64,000 nucleotides of DNA, taken from positions 57,742-121,741 of the forward strand of contig MEHQ01002286.1 of assembly GCA_008828725.1 (NCBI GenBank), written 5' to 3'. The stretch is from Saccharina japonica. Lineage: Eukaryota > Sar > Phaeophyceae > Laminariales > Laminariaceae. A program made the position numbers and the translations under genes. Numbering within the stretch: the first letter of the stretch is position 1; each line of letters begins with the position of its first letter. Shown piece by piece: positions 24,401 through 35,847 of the stretch. The notes below the pieces were generated by a model. The model searched no databases. It worked only from the letters and a program-made list of their open reading frames with translations, and was not told where the DNA came from.

Positions 24401-24514
24401 GTTATGGTATGCCCCGCACGGTCGCCGAGGCCCACGTACTTGGCACACTGCCCCCATTTGGTATCTAATCTTTTTTCGCTACCTTCTATGATACGTATGT
24501 ATGTATATATCTTA

Positions 24515-24885
24515 GTCGAAACTCAGATCTGGGGTGACACAGCAGGCCCACCTCCCCCCTACCCACTACGGTTCGTTCCTTACATTTTTATCACGAGAAT
24601 ATTGCAACCCTTTCTTTCCTCGTCGACTCGTGTCGAATTGCGCCTACCCACGCTACGCGCTCTCAGCAGATTTTTCACCACGCACGGTGGGGCTTTCTCT
24701 CTCTCTCTCTCTCTCTCACAATCGCAGTCCAGATCCGGGGTCACACCACGGGCCTTTCTCCCTGCTCCCATCTACCGTTCGTGCGTAGCTTTTTTTATAG
24801 CGAGAATACTGCTGCAGTTCATTCTTCCCTCGTCGACGTTCGCCGAATAGCGCGTACCCACACCATGCGCTCTCAACAATTAGTT
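24515..24885 (-). repeat. Two tandem family Q copies
   Basis: Two minus-strand copies of about 170 bp (24515-24685 and 24715-24885) carry the Q words CCTCGTCGACTCGTGTCGAA or CCTCGTCGACGTTCGCCGAA and CGCGCTCTCAGCA or TGCGCTCTCAACA. They are separated by a (CT)n run at about 24695-24717. Confidence 0.7.
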
Positions 24886-25384
24886 ATTTTAGTTTTTGCA
24901 AATAAATGTACGAAAAAAAAAGAAAAACAGAATCCCACCTCACATCAACCTTATTACTGTAGTAGTAGCATTTGAACCTGTCGAGCCCCCTAACTGTGGC
25001 CGTGGAGGATTCGGAACGCATGTCGTCTCGACGTGTTTCACAGCCGAGTAGTAAAGCAACACTTGCCCACACTAAAAATAAGTGTCTGCTCAGCAACCCT
25101 AATCGAACGAAACAATACACGATCGGCCACGCACTCTCCGTTTGAGGACCTCTCCTACAGACAACCAGTACTACTACTGCCACAGCAAGCTCGCGTCGCA
25201 CGAACTGTTTTGTACTTTCTTTGATATACGCTATGACGACGCTATTTACTTATTTTTTGCAAACCAAGGCTTCATATTAATCCGACCATCCCTCCTTTTG
25301 CCAATTGTCTTGGGATCGCTTTTATTTAAGCGTTGAGCCGTCAGGCGCCGATACGTTGTAGATATTTATAATCTACGCACATAT
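24886..25384. other. Intergenic, no gene recognised
   Basis: Short open frames on both strands (24884-25201 and 25033-25336) show no motif. AT-rich 5' part. Confidence 0.4.
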
Positions 25385-25490
25385 GACGAAATCCTCGAGC
25401 TCACAGCTGTTGTTTTTATTATTTATTTTTTAATATATATATATTAAAAAAAGTTAAACAAACAACAGCTGTGAGCTCGAGGATTCCGTC
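25385..25490. repeat. 28-bp-arm hairpin with CAGCTG core
   Basis: Arms 25385-25412 and 25463-25490 are reverse complements with one mismatch (key word CTCGAGCTCACAGCTGTTG), around a 50-bp AT-only loop. The outward sequence 25463-25620 is a further copy of the family found at 5234-5350 and inverted at 2790-2944. Confidence 0.85.
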
Positions 25491-25620
25491 GAAGCTCATC
25501 TTTGCTAGCTGAGTGTAATACTTCGATCGCGCGTACTTACAGATTTGATATGTCCTCATGTAGGATGTGCATCCCGTATGAGGGGGACACAATCTGAGGC
25601 TGTAGAATTCAGGAAGCGTG
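25463..25620 (+). repeat. Dispersed repeat starting CAACAGCTGTGAGCTCGAGG
   Basis: Nearly identical to 5234-5390 in IR1 (words AAGCTCATCTTTGCTAGCTG and CTTCGATCGCGCGTACTTAC). Diverged copies lie at 55054-55171 and, only for the first 50 bp, at 57328-57375. A 12-bp remnant sits at about 25886. All full copies begin at the same base next to an A/T-rich tract, so this is a true element end. Confidence 0.7.
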
Positions 25621-26450
25621 TGTCTATTTGTGGGGGGGGGGGATTATTAAATAAATTAAAATTAAAATTAAATAGTCTGAAATGAACACACCAGGTATAC
25701 TTTAAGTGTTCCGACGAGTTGGCGTGATAGAGTGGGCCTACCATTAGTAACGCAAGCCACCTGTCGTCGTTATATATCTGTATGGGGTATTTTTTTCGTG
25801 GATATGTATCATATTGTACATATATATGTATAGCAGTATATAGCTCGAGTACAGGCAGTGTATCCCGGATATATGAAAAAAACTAAAAAACAACAGCTGT
25901 GAGCCGGGTATATATCGTACATCCGGGTCAATCATTAATATTTCCATTCACGTTTTATACTATAATGAGTTTAGCAATTATGTCTACTGCAGACATTCAC
26001 TGTATATCCATTCGTGATCGCAAGGAGAGACGAATCAATGCTCTGACATTTTGAACGAAAAATAAGTTACTCACTAATGATAAAAGTGCAGCGCTGCATC
26101 AAGAAACAAAATACAAAAGGCAAGACCGGCCAAAATGGGACAAACTACGACAAGTCATTCTGGAACTGAATAAAGACGAATATCTCACGAACTTTCGCTT
26201 TCCGGAACAAGATAAAACAGCCCTGCACACATGGCTGAGAAAATTGTTTGACACCCTGTGAATAAACATCCGACGCCCAATTATTACGTAAACACGCAGT
26301 CTAATGATGGTGGTAGTAATAGCAACATAACAGCCTGCCTAAAACTGGACCAGAAATTCACGTATTCCCCGAAAACCAGGTAAAATAAGGCAAGAAAAAA
26401 AAACGACTTGTTAAATTTCTTCGCCTCGAGAGGGCCATTTTTAGCAAATG
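25621..26450. other. AT-rich intergenic, no gene recognised
   Basis: G10 run at about 25633-25642, then repeated AAATTAAAATTAAA words at 25648-25672, then long A/T stretches. No coding support. Confidence 0.45.
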
Positions 26451-26788
26451 TGTCGGTTGTCAGACTTCGAACCCCTTGACAGACAACAGTTCACCAAACG
26501 CCTTGACAGTCAGCCTTGACAAGAAAAAGCAGGGGACATTAAAAAAAATCCCGGTTTTCAAAAACGCGGTACAAAATCACTGAAAACTTCAATGCTTTTA
26601 TTTTTTTTTACACAACACTGCACACTGCAAGTCAATCTGACTTTCTTCTAGAAGAACGACGGGTTTCCACATGAGTTCTGGAGGAATTATTATACCGGGG
26701 ACAGGGGACATTTTGGCCTGACAACGCCAAAGGCCTTGACAGACAACCTTGACGCTTGACAAACTTGACACTTGACCGTCAACCGACA
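26451..26788. mobile_element. Candidate 338-bp MITE with TGTCGGTTG termini
   Basis: Perfect 9-bp terminal inverted repeats: TGTCGGTTG at 26451-26459 and CAACCGACA at 26780-26788. Both ends contain several TTGACAG/TTGAC words (CCTTGACAGACAAC occurs near each end). Only one copy is in the window and no target-site duplication is clear, so mobility is inferred from the ends only. The minus-strand frame at 26598-26789 is not recognised. Confidence 0.45.
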
Positions 26789-28369
26789 TCTTTGATTTTT
26801 AGCCTATCATTATCGCTGCTGCCTTCAACAACCTACTACCCGCCCGCGCTCCGTGCTGGAGCTGGCGCAAGCGTTCCTTGGTGCTCGGAGAAGGAGCCGG
26901 ATGAACTACATACATACTTGTATATATATTGCTTGCACCTATGCCAGATTATATTTCTTACTTAAAAAATATAGGACACCTGGGTACCTTGGTATACTGA
27001 ACACTGTTGTTGTATTAATAGTATGTAATGACCCGGGCTATATAGAATTTTTATTTGAAAAATAATGTATTTCACTCTAACTTTAGTACAATCACTCTCA
27101 GATTTCATATTTCCCGGGAGGAAGCGTTATGGGTGGGTTTCTTGTGGGCTAGCGCTCATTCTTATTTTGTTTTGTTTTTACTTTTTTTTTTTTTTTTTGT
27201 TTTATTTTTGAGTTTTTTTTTTTTTTCTTCGTTTATTTTTTTTTTTTTACGTAGTAAAACGAAGGGAGCAGTAAACCCTTCTACCGCCGTGCCGCCACAC
27301 GCGCGCACTGAGCAGCGCTACACCACCTCCAACATCATCATCATCACCACCACGTTTTTTCAGTTTGATATTTAATTTGTCGCTTTTACTTTCCAGCTCT
27401 CACCTCAAGGCGGCGTTCTATTAGACATCTCCTACCTTGGCGAGCTCTTGGGTAGAGCCGGTCACAGAAACATGACATCGTCCCTTTTCGGCTCCATCCA
27501 GCTAAATCACATCGCAGTATATGTATCAAGCCTGGATGCTCCAACAACCTGGCGTCTACTCGACGCTACACAGACAAGAAAGGAAAGTGCCACAGGCTCA
27601 AGCAGAACCTGAGCCCTGTACTCATATATATACGTATCATATTAATAGTGTTTTTCGGACTTTTTATCCTGGCTGGGCAGGGTAATCGATCGATATTTAA
27701 CCCCTACAATAATAGCAGGTAACCCTTCACATTATCTGGCGTCGTCGGAAGGACTTCACAGTAGATATAGAAGGATGTTAGACTTTGCGCATGCATATGT
27801 TTCCTTGGTTTCCGTGGTTTTCTGCTTTCGGGAATGTTATATGAGTGATCAACGTTGAATAAGCTCATGCTGGACATTGTCGGATGACATAATATCATAA
27901 TAATGAATGGATAATTAATAACCTAAAATTGACACTACGAATTATATAAAAGGGTCACTTTGTGGAGGACGCTGAGAAAATGGATTGATCAATCGTGCTT
28001 GTCGGCGAGCGCCACACTAAAACCCTACTCGTATACTAACCTTTTTGCGGGCTGCGGAGAGAAAAAAAAGCGACGATCGGAAATGACGAGCACTGCGTAC
28101 AGTTTACAGCGTTGGACACTGCGCGGTTTGTGGATGACAAACCCGGTGCCCGAAGTACAGCAGCAAGCAATTGCATTTCCTTACATGCGTATCGTTCGAG
28201 ACAGGCAGGCGCAGCATATTATTAATAGTTATTTTCATGATGTTACTACTGTGTATAGTATTTTATGTATATACGTAGGAGGCCGCATTTTGTGCTCATA
28301 CACGTAATACTGTGTATGTACGTAGTGTGTGTGCTCTTCACATTTTACCAAAGGGATTTTCGATATAGG
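26789..28369. other. Intergenic with poly-T tracts, no supported gene
   Basis: 27180-27250 is nearly pure T. 27845-27885 carries a fragment of the CATGGGA element core (GAGTGATCAACGTTGAATAA and ATGCTGGACATTGTCGGATG). A frame of 115 codons at 27960-28307 shows no recognisable domain. Confidence 0.45.
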
Positions 28370-28985
28370 GGGTATACCGGTACCGGGGGTATATTTGTTG
28401 CGCGTACCGAACTTACCGAAGTGTCGGGTATGCCGGTATTGAAAAAGTACCGAATTTACCGAAATGTCCGGTACCGGTATTGAAAAAATATCGAACTTAC
28501 GGAGGTGTCGGGTACCGGTAATGAAGAAATACCGAACTTACCACTTTGTTCGGTAGGGTATTAGGCACACTACCGATAAAGTACCTGTACCCTCGGTATT
28601 GTGGCCGAGGGTATACCGGTACCCGGGGAATATTTAGGTGAGCGTACCAAACTTACCGAAGTGTCAGGTACCGGTATTGGAAAAATACAGAACATACCGA
28701 AGTGTCGGGGTATCGGTATTAAAAACATACCGAACTTACCAAAATGTCGGGTACCGGTATTACAAAAATACCGAACTTACCGTAGTGTCGGGTACTGGTA
28801 TTGGAAACATGTCGACTATACCGAAGTGTCGGGTACCGGTATTGAAAAACTACCGAACTTACCGAACGAAGTGTCGGGTACCGGTATTGAAAAATACCGA
28901 AGTTACCCAAGCCTCAGGTACCGGTGTTTCCCGAGGAAATACCCCCGGTATACTGCGGTACGTACATTGTTACCGAATGTACCCT
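28370..28985 (+). repeat. GGTACCGGTATTG satellite, block 1 (about 41-bp units)
   Basis: More than ten degenerate units of the form ACCGAACTTACCGAAGTGTC followed by GGGTACCGGTATTGAAAAA. Because 41 is not a multiple of 3, the frame reads the unit in successive phases, giving peptide runs such as YRTYRSVGYRY. These frames are repeat by-products. Confidence 0.9.
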
Positions 28986-29743
28986 AACTGCATGTGTACT
29001 CGTATATAGCAACAACGAACAGATGGCGACGGCAACGGCGGACAAAACGGCAATGCCGCCGCCCCATCCCAACCACGTAGCAAGCAGCAGCACGGTTAGC
29101 AGCAGCACCAGCCCCAGCAAGAACAACAACAGGGAACAGCAGCTGCTGCTGTGGGCGCTACTACAGTATATTTAATACAGCCCACGCGTGCTACGCTTGA
29201 AGCCCGGTCTATACCCCAACCTCCCAACTTCGATGCTCGGCATGCGGTTTAGATCATCGGCGACCTCGCGTTGTGCGGCTGCCGCTGCTGCTGGTACATC
29301 AGTGTTTGGATATAATTTGAGCAGCGATGGATTCGAGAAGTCGCGTTCAAAAGTCAGTATATAGAATGCTTGATACGAGCAATTTCTCAGGCGAGCAGTC
29401 GAAGCTTCTCCTACCACACGCAGTTTGCGCAGAGCGTGCCGTAGCACCGCCTCGGCGGCGCCTCGAACCCCAACGGCGCGAGTCGGTGATAATATCAGCT
29501 ATCCTCCGTACTCTCGGCGGTTGTTGTGTTGTGCCTACGGGCAGCGCATGGTGGGTGTGATAAGAGTGCGATGTGTCACTCCAGAGCCAAGGACAAGATA
29601 CGTAGTAAATACTGTAGAGAAGACTGCTGCTGCCACAAATTAATGCATAATGTGTGTCCGTATTTCATGCATACCCGATTCCCCAGTATCGAGGCCGCAC
29701 CGATCACCGCCGGTATTATTATTGTGGTCGAGTGTATATCGGT
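28986..29743. other. Spacer between the two GGTACC satellite blocks
   Basis: Contains CAGCAGCA-type and GCCGCC words and short frames on both strands (29172-29447 minus, 29327-29643 plus) with no domain recognised. It could hide a small gene, but I cannot support one. Confidence 0.4.
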
Positions 29744-30185
29744 ATAGCCGGGGTATATTAGGGTAGGCGTACCGAACATACCGAAGTGTCGGTTACCGGT
29801 ATTGAAAAATTACCGAACTTACCCTGAACTTTCCGAAATGTCGGGTACCGGTATTGGAAAGGTACCGAACTTACCGAACTGTGGGGTACCGGTATCGAAA
29901 CAAATCCGAACTTACCGAAGTGTTGGGTACCGCTATTGAAAAAGTACCGAAATTACCGACGATGTGTTCGGTATGGTATCGAGCCCAGTACCGACCACAA
30001 ATACCGGTACCCCCGGTACTAACTGCGGTCGAGGGTATACCGGTACCTGGGGTATATTTGGGTGGACGTACCGAACTTACCGAATCGAAGTGTCGGGTAC
30101 CGGTATCGAGGCCATACCGAACTTACCGAAGTGTCGGGTACCAGTATATGTATATATACCGAAATAATACCCCGGTACGTACCCT
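29744..30185 (+). repeat. GGTACCGGTATTG satellite, block 2
   Basis: Same units as block 1 (ACCGAACTTACCGAAGTGTC, GGGTACCGGTAT), about eight copies, more interrupted. A phrase of the type GAGGGTATACCGGTACCTGG also occurs once in each block (28609-28626 and 30032-30051), so the two blocks share a higher-order unit. Confidence 0.85.
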
Positions 30186-32135
30186 ACCGAGCATGCCTTT
30201 GGTCAATTTCTATACTCTTCGTAGACGGTTGATAAAACCAATATAGTAATATGATTGATTTATTATGTTTATTATTTGCCAGTCTATTAATAGGATAATA
30301 CTGGATGTGGTAGCCTTCTATTTGCGTCTTGTCGGTTTTGATTTGTCGCATGATACTGCTACGCTTTTGATCTGGAGAGTTCTTCACTTTCTGTTCCCTG
30401 AGCCTTTTTTGAAACAACACTACACATTGTCGGATGGCAAGCATAATAATAGGATAGTACTGAGCTTCAACATTGGTCGCCCATAAGCACTCCCAAAAAA
30501 AGAATTCACCACGGAAACAAAAAGTTATCGAACGTTTTGGTAGTAACTGTTTCGGGGTGCCAAAGGTGGGTTGTGGATAGCCTGTATACCGGTATATATA
30601 TATGGTCAAGGCGCTGTGTTCAAGCTTCGTGTCACGATCATCACCATCATCAGGTTATTGCTTTGATTGTTCTCAATAATAAATAGGTGGTTCTTGAGGT
30701 AGGCCCGTACTCCTGCTGTACACAACTCGTATATACTCCAAGTGGCCTGCCTACCATGTTGCCAATATATATGATGTGTGTGTATCATTGATGTCAATAA
30801 TATATGTAAACTCCAGCAAAAAAACAAATCAGTCATCCATACGTAATACGTAAAATGAATGGAGATGGCAGCAAGATGAGAAGAGGAAACACATTCCGGT
30901 CTGACAATGTTAGTTTTTCTCTTCATAACTCTGTGCTTGCCTGATCGCTTCAGTTTTGATTCGCCGCATTTTCCCCGCACTCGGAGCAATTCTGATTCGC
31001 TAACCATAAATTAATACAAATATACGTAGTGCTCCCGAACTAAATTCTGGAGCAGAGCGCACAAAACGCGCAACAACACACAACTCTCACCCTGCAACAC
31101 CCACACCCACAGCACATCGGCAAGACTACTCACACGAATCGCGCCGTGCAACGCTTTCCTTGGTCTATGCCATCCACTCCTCTTCTTCGTCTCCTTCTAT
31201 CGGTCAGCCGGAACTCACCAGGCGCATTCTCCTCTCGCCGTGTTTGCTTGGGTGTCGACATCTTCAGTGCCACCACCCATCCTCGTCCATCACGTACAAC
31301 AGTGTACTACAGTTTACAGTAGTGCCACTTCATCCCGCAGGTGAGACGGCCTGTCTCCAGCAAACTCAAAACACAACCTAAAAAATCGTTGCACGGCGGT
31401 ACCAATATTGTTCTGCCATACAGCAGCAGCAGCAGCAATACGAGCCTACTTCGTGTACCGTGCCTACAGCAGCACAAACAGTAGAAAAGTAGAGCTACCG
31501 AGACAACACTACACACAGACAGCTAGCTGCTTATCTCATTACCTTGTATGTACTCGGAGTGCTTACAGTAATACTACAGTTAGTAGTTTTCTACATAGTC
31601 CAAAATAGAGCAGAAACAACAGGGATGCTGGTGCAACCTATAACTAACTGCTGCACGTCGTAGCAGTACTCGTAGCTACAGGTATGTACGTATACCAGAG
31701 TTAGTTCTTCATTTTGCGTGGTGGTGCAGGCAGAGGTGCAATTCTATAGTTGCTCACTCAATCGTGAGCCAGGCCAGTGAGCACGAGAATGGCAGCGGGG
31801 GTGAGATGTGACATCCTACATACATCACGTGTGGCCTCGGACTTGTCTTAGCGGGGAGGATGCTTTTCAGGTAGAAAGTCTGGCTTCAGTTCACAGCAAA
31901 AATTTACTTAATCGCCCGTACTGCACGAATGAAAACCACCTTTTTTGAGCCTCGAGACGGCAGCTCTTCAGGAGAAACAACACAAAAACACAAACAGGGG
32001 ATGACACAAATATAAACCCAAAAAATCGAAACGCTTCCAAACCTGGTACAAAACTATTGTTATTTTTTATTTTCATGTGTCACTGCTGTCCAGATCTGGA
32101 AACTGGTTGTTTAGTCGGATCCCCCTCAAACCAAG
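30186..32135. other. Intergenic upstream of the ankyrin gene
   Basis: A short direct repeat (about 30290 and 30450: AATAATAGGATAGTACTG or close variants) and CAGCAGCAGCAGCAATA at 31420-31440. A minus-strand frame of 133 codons at 30606-31007 is unrecognised and AT-rich. The region just before the gene shows no obvious TATA box or other promoter signal that I could defend. Confidence 0.4.
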
Positions 32136-33968
32136 ATGGAGCTCAAACCTGCTGGCCATCACCTCCGAACACTCCTCAGCCATCGGGATCTCGTTGCCAC
32201 GAGATTCCCAAGGTCCGTCACTGCAGCGATGAGAGAGGCCCCAGCAGCATATTTCGTTGAGGACAAGAAGGAAATGTTTCACTGCGTCGCATCACAGGGC
32301 GTGCTGTCCTCTGTCCTGGCGTTGCTATCAGATGGGAGATTTTCTAGCGACCTGCCCGACCGTTTCGGTCGCACTCCGCTACACTGGGCGGCGGAGCAGG
32401 GGCATCACAACGTGGTTCTCGCGCTGCTTAGAGCTGGAGCGTGCGTTGACCCTCGCAGCCAGTGTAATGCCACCCCACTCATGCTGGCAGCGACTCGAGG
32501 ACATGCGGATGTCGTTGGGCTGCTGCTTCAATACCACGCTGGGCTGTCAGACTGCTGGTCCTTCACCCGCCATAGCCGCGGAATTGAGCACTGGAGAACC
32601 ACCGCGCTCCACTGCGCCGCTGCCGGTGGTCACGTGAGAGTGGTAGAAGCTCTCCTCGATGCTGGATTCCACAGGGGGCAACACAATGGGGCGGGGCTAA
32701 CTCCGGCCGAAGTGTCCGCCAGACAGTCGCACTACACATCAGCGGCCATCACACATCTCCTTCTGCCTACGAGTGACATGGGGGGGAAACTGCTCCACGA
32801 CTACGTGAACATGGTGATGCAAGAGGTGGCCATGGTATCCGGCTTGGTCAAAGGTGGCGCCTTCCTTGATTGGCAGGATGCGACCGGAGATACGCCGCTA
32901 CACCGGGCTGCGCACTTCCATCACGCCACCATCTCGAGGATACTGCTCCAGGCGGGCGCAGACCCAAATCTTCTCGATCACCGCGGTGTATCTCCGCTAC
33001 ATATCGCCGCCGGCACGGGATGCGGCGAGATAGTTGCCGACCTTCTTGATGCCGGAGCCGACTTGGAGCACCGTGATGCCATCCACAGCCAAACTCCACT
33101 GTCGTCGGCTTGCGAAGGCTGCTTCGCTGCTGTAGTGCGCGCCTTGGTGGAAGCTGGGGCTGACGTCGAGTCGAGGTGCTCGGCTGGAGTGACACCTCTA
33201 CACTGGGCTTGTCGCTTCAATGACGCCGAGAGCGTAGAGGTCTTGCTCAACGCTAGGGCAGACCCTGGTGCGGTGGACAGGGCAGCCGCAGAGGCGGTAG
33301 CAGCGTCGTCGTCTCGGACCGGCACGATTGTCTCAATGCCCGTCGCCATAGACGTGATCGGTCTAGGCTACCCATTTGACCGCATGGGGGATTCGAGGCA
33401 TCGCTCGATGACGTTAGCAGCCAGGCGGTTGGACCTAGCTTCAGTCAGGCACATTGAGTCGGCTCTGAAGAGCGCACAGCAGGAGAGGTCATGGCGCCGC
33501 CGTGGTTGGCTGGTTATCCTTGCGAGCAGGCGCGCGTCGGTAGAGAAACTCGTGGCTGGAGGTGAGCAATGGGCGGCTAATCGTAGTGGCTGTTGCAGTC
33601 CTATCGTTCCGGCGCCAACCCAATCGAGATGGGTCGATGCCATCGACAAACAGTCGCCATGTGCTCACCAAGAAGATGCTGTCTCCGATGGTATCGACGT
33701 CAGTACGAACAGCAGCAGTTCTAGCTCTTGTCGTGTTCGAGGAGAGTGCAGTGACGGGCCGAGTTTTGCCAGAAAAATATTCAGGAGTGTCGACAACGGA
33801 GTAGTGACGGTCGCAAAATCAACGTCTTCCCGTCAGCAAGGTCAAACTCGTGGCGAAGCTGCAGCCCAGGTGAACGTGGCAGCTGCTCTGCCGGGACTTG
33901 TTGATGCTTTGCTGGGGCTGACAGCGGTCGAAGCGGGCCTGTTCCGCAGAGTGGTGGTGTTTATCTGA
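32136..33968 (+). CDS. Ankyrin-repeat protein, single exon, 610 aa
   Basis: A continuous ATG-to-TGA frame of 610 codons, the only long protein-like frame in the window. Ankyrin repeats are seen at about residues 78-107 (GRTPLHWAAEQGHHNVV), 111-140, 154-183, a degenerate one at 186-215, then 251-280 (GDTPLHRAAH), 284-313 (GVSPLHIAAG), 318-347 and 351-380 (GVTPLHWACR). Residues 423-446 (RSMTLAARRLDLASVRHIES) look like a further helix pair, followed by the basic motif SWRRRGWLVIL (452-462), a Ser-rich linker near 525-531 and a C-terminal helix ending GLFRRVVVFI. Ankyrin repeats bind protein partners; there is no enzyme domain, signal peptide or membrane segment, so a cytosolic or nuclear scaffold is the most that can be said. 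The WRRRGWLV motif and final FRRVVVFI-type tail recall large ankyrin families of brown algae (from memory, not searched). The start is the first ATG of the frame; an upstream exon cannot be excluded. No close neighbour gene. Confidence 0.85.
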   Translation: MELKPAGHHLRTLLSHRDLVATRFPRSVTAAMREAPAAYFVEDKKEMFHCVASQGVLSSVLALLSDGRFSSDLPDRFGRTPLHWAAEQGHHNVVLALLRAGACVDPRSQCNATPLMLAATRGHADVVGLLLQYHAGLSDCWSFTRHSRGIEHWRTTALHCAAAGGHVRVVEALLDAGFHRGQHNGAGLTPAEVSARQSHYTSAAITHLLLPTSDMGGKLLHDYVNMVMQEVAMVSGLVKGGAFLDWQDATGDTPLHRAAHFHHATISRILLQAGADPNLLDHRGVSPLHIAAGTGCGEIVADLLDAGADLEHRDAIHSQTPLSSACEGCFAAVVRALVEAGADVESRCSAGVTPLHWACRFNDAESVEVLLNARADPGAVDRAAAEAVAASSSRTGTIVSMPVAIDVIGLGYPFDRMGDSRHRSMTLAARRLDLASVRHIESALKSAQQERSWRRRGWLVILASRRASVEKLVAGGEQWAANRSGCCSPIVPAPTQSRWVDAIDKQSPCAHQEDAVSDGIDVSTNSSSSSSCRVRGECSDGPSFARKIFRSVDNGVVTVAKSTSSRQQGQTRGEAAAQVNVAAALPGLVDALLGLTAVEAGLFRRVVVFI

Positions 33969-35272
33969 TGTCGGCGATTTCCGTTCCGCACGCCGGGTTA
34001 AGGGAGAGATATCGAATCTGTTTTAGTTGCTCAGTTATACGTAGGTATTGATCTCTACAGAGGAATGCTGCTGCTGCGCGTCATTGGGTGCACTACGGTC
34101 CCTCCTCCCAAACAAGGAACGCCTGATCCGAGCCGGCCGTATAACCTTTTAGTGACACCATCATTGAACAGCCTTGGGCATAGGCTATTGTATACCTGTT
34201 ACGAGTTCGGGTAGCGCGCGCCGCTGTGAACATGATTTATGTTTCTGGTTTCATTAGCGTCGCCCGGAACGTGATACGCATGTCCTTTATTCGAGTACGT
34301 ACCAGGTACGAGGTTAAATCTTGCTGGTGGGCCAATACGAGTTCTTGAGCGGGCAGCGTCATGAAAGAAAATTGGGACATTTCACCCGAAGCGCGTTCAT
34401 ACTCACGTATCGGGGGTCGTGCGGTGTCGATTGTGGGATATGGCTCGGCCAAAAGTGTGCCGTGGCATGGCACTATGTATAATATCGCCCCTCTATGTAC
34501 GGTAGGTAGCGTCTGCCCAGGAAGGTTCGCGAATCTATCTTCCGCAAGTAGCTCCACCCTTTTAGCACTGCACTGTGCAGAAACATGTATTTCACTCTAA
34601 TTTCAAGTGTTTTTCCCCTCAACGGGAGTGCAGCCCTAGTAAGCGGCATGCCTAAACGGGTGAATAGCTGTTTTTTTTCACAATTATCTTGTTTGTTTGT
34701 CTACGACGAGTAGCATAGCTGATGATGTAGGGTCCGGAGGTACTCTTCGACTAATCACTATTAATAGTAATGCCCGTTGTGTTACTTGGCACCCGGCCCA
34801 TATGCGAAACGCAACGCTGGTACGTATATACGTATATACGTTGACCCTGAGATGGTGCTGTACCACGCGAGAAACGTTTAGCAGTGCTCGTAGATAGCAC
34901 GCCCAAACCACGGCATGCCTGGCAAAAGGGCTTTGAGGAATGTCGAGGGTGAGGTCGGGGGCTTGGCCGATGACTCAACAGGGGGCACGGGTCCTGTATG
35001 GTGTGTTGTGATGTGGGTCTGGTGATGGAATACGTTTTTCACTTGTACCTACGCAGGAGGACAAGGAGCACTCAGAGCAGCTGACGAAAGAGAGTTGGGA
35101 AGTTTCGGCACGAATGAAAGTTGAAAGGAGATTACGAGATTAATAAACAGCAAATAAAGGTACTCGTAGCTCACCCTCTGAGGTGCAAGGAGTTGACACG
35201 ACATTATAATTATTAGGCCGGGTATGCCTCGATGCTATGCGTGTGCGCCCCACACAATAATCTCCGCAGTTA
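33969..35272. other. Intergenic downstream of the ankyrin gene
   Basis: Holds one complete but unassigned minus-strand frame (34237-34557, listed separately). At about 34590-34640 the phrase CACTCTAATTTCAAGT with GGGAGTGCAG resembles the dimer at 38006-38107. Nothing else supported. Confidence 0.4.
34237..34557 (-). CDS. Unassigned open frame, 106 aa
   Basis: A complete ATG-to-stop frame starting MELLAEDRFANLPGQTLPTV with balanced amino-acid composition and no low-complexity run, unlike most frames in this window. It is convergent with the ankyrin gene and about 270 bp downstream of its stop. I recognise no domain, signal or membrane segment. It may be a chance frame or one exon of a larger gene. 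Confidence 0.2.
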   Translation of the reverse strand: MELLAEDRFANLPGQTLPTVHRGAILYIVPCHGTLLAEPYPTIDTARPPIREYERASGEMSQFSFMTLPAQELVLAHQQDLTSYLVRTRIKDMRITFRATLMKPET

Positions 35273-35416
35273 GTTGTTGTTGTTGTTGTTGTCTTCACAT
35301 TAAACTCGTTTCAGTTGCTAATCCCTATAGTCTAATTTAGCAAGATCACAGCCCGTGGTCACAAAAATGCTAGAGCCATCAGATAATCCTTAAGAACACG
35401 CACGCTTAGCAGTGCG
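35273..35416 (-). mobile_element. (CAA)n-tailed element (family P), severely 5'-truncated copy P1
   Basis: On the minus strand about 120 bp of P-family 3' end (words GTGACCACGGGCTGTGATCT, ACTATAGGGATTAGCAACTG, GAAACGAGTTTAATGTGAAG) runs straight into a (CAA)7 tail at 35273-35293. The 5' break falls near AAGCGTGCGTGTTC. Confidence 0.75.
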
Positions 35417-35847
35417 ACGACTTAATAGTGGCAGTGGCTCTCATGCACCACACCTTCCTCTCTAATTATCAGTGATATCCCGTGATGAATAGTACTGCAG
35501 TAACTACTGTAGTAGTAGTAGTAATAGTAGCGGCTGGCCCTTCAGGCACGATTGCCATAAAGCCACAATAAATGGAATTCCATCGTCTGATATTTCCGCG
35601 CGTCATTTCTGCCACCCCTCCTCAATGCCAAATGACAAATGATCCTACGTAGCTCGCCTTCCCTTCTTATTTCCCCTCAGGGTCCGCAGGTAGGTGGCAA
35701 AGTTAGACCCGATACAAATTGAATAAACAAATATAATTGTAACCGGGCACCTATACTCGTACTCGTATATGCCTTTTAATAGCAAGTAGCCACGAATACT
35801 GCTAATAATAATGTTGAGGTCGGGGGTTCAAGTTTTCGTCGTATGGA
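35417..35847. other. Intergenic, no gene recognised
   Basis: (GTA)n-type words at about 35500-35530; nothing else visible. Confidence 0.4.

Noticed and set aside
28601..29009. Long frames of 123-128 codons with YRTYRSVGYRY repeats
   Set aside because: Generated by the 41-bp GGTACC satellite read in successive phases; open in more than one frame and on both strands.
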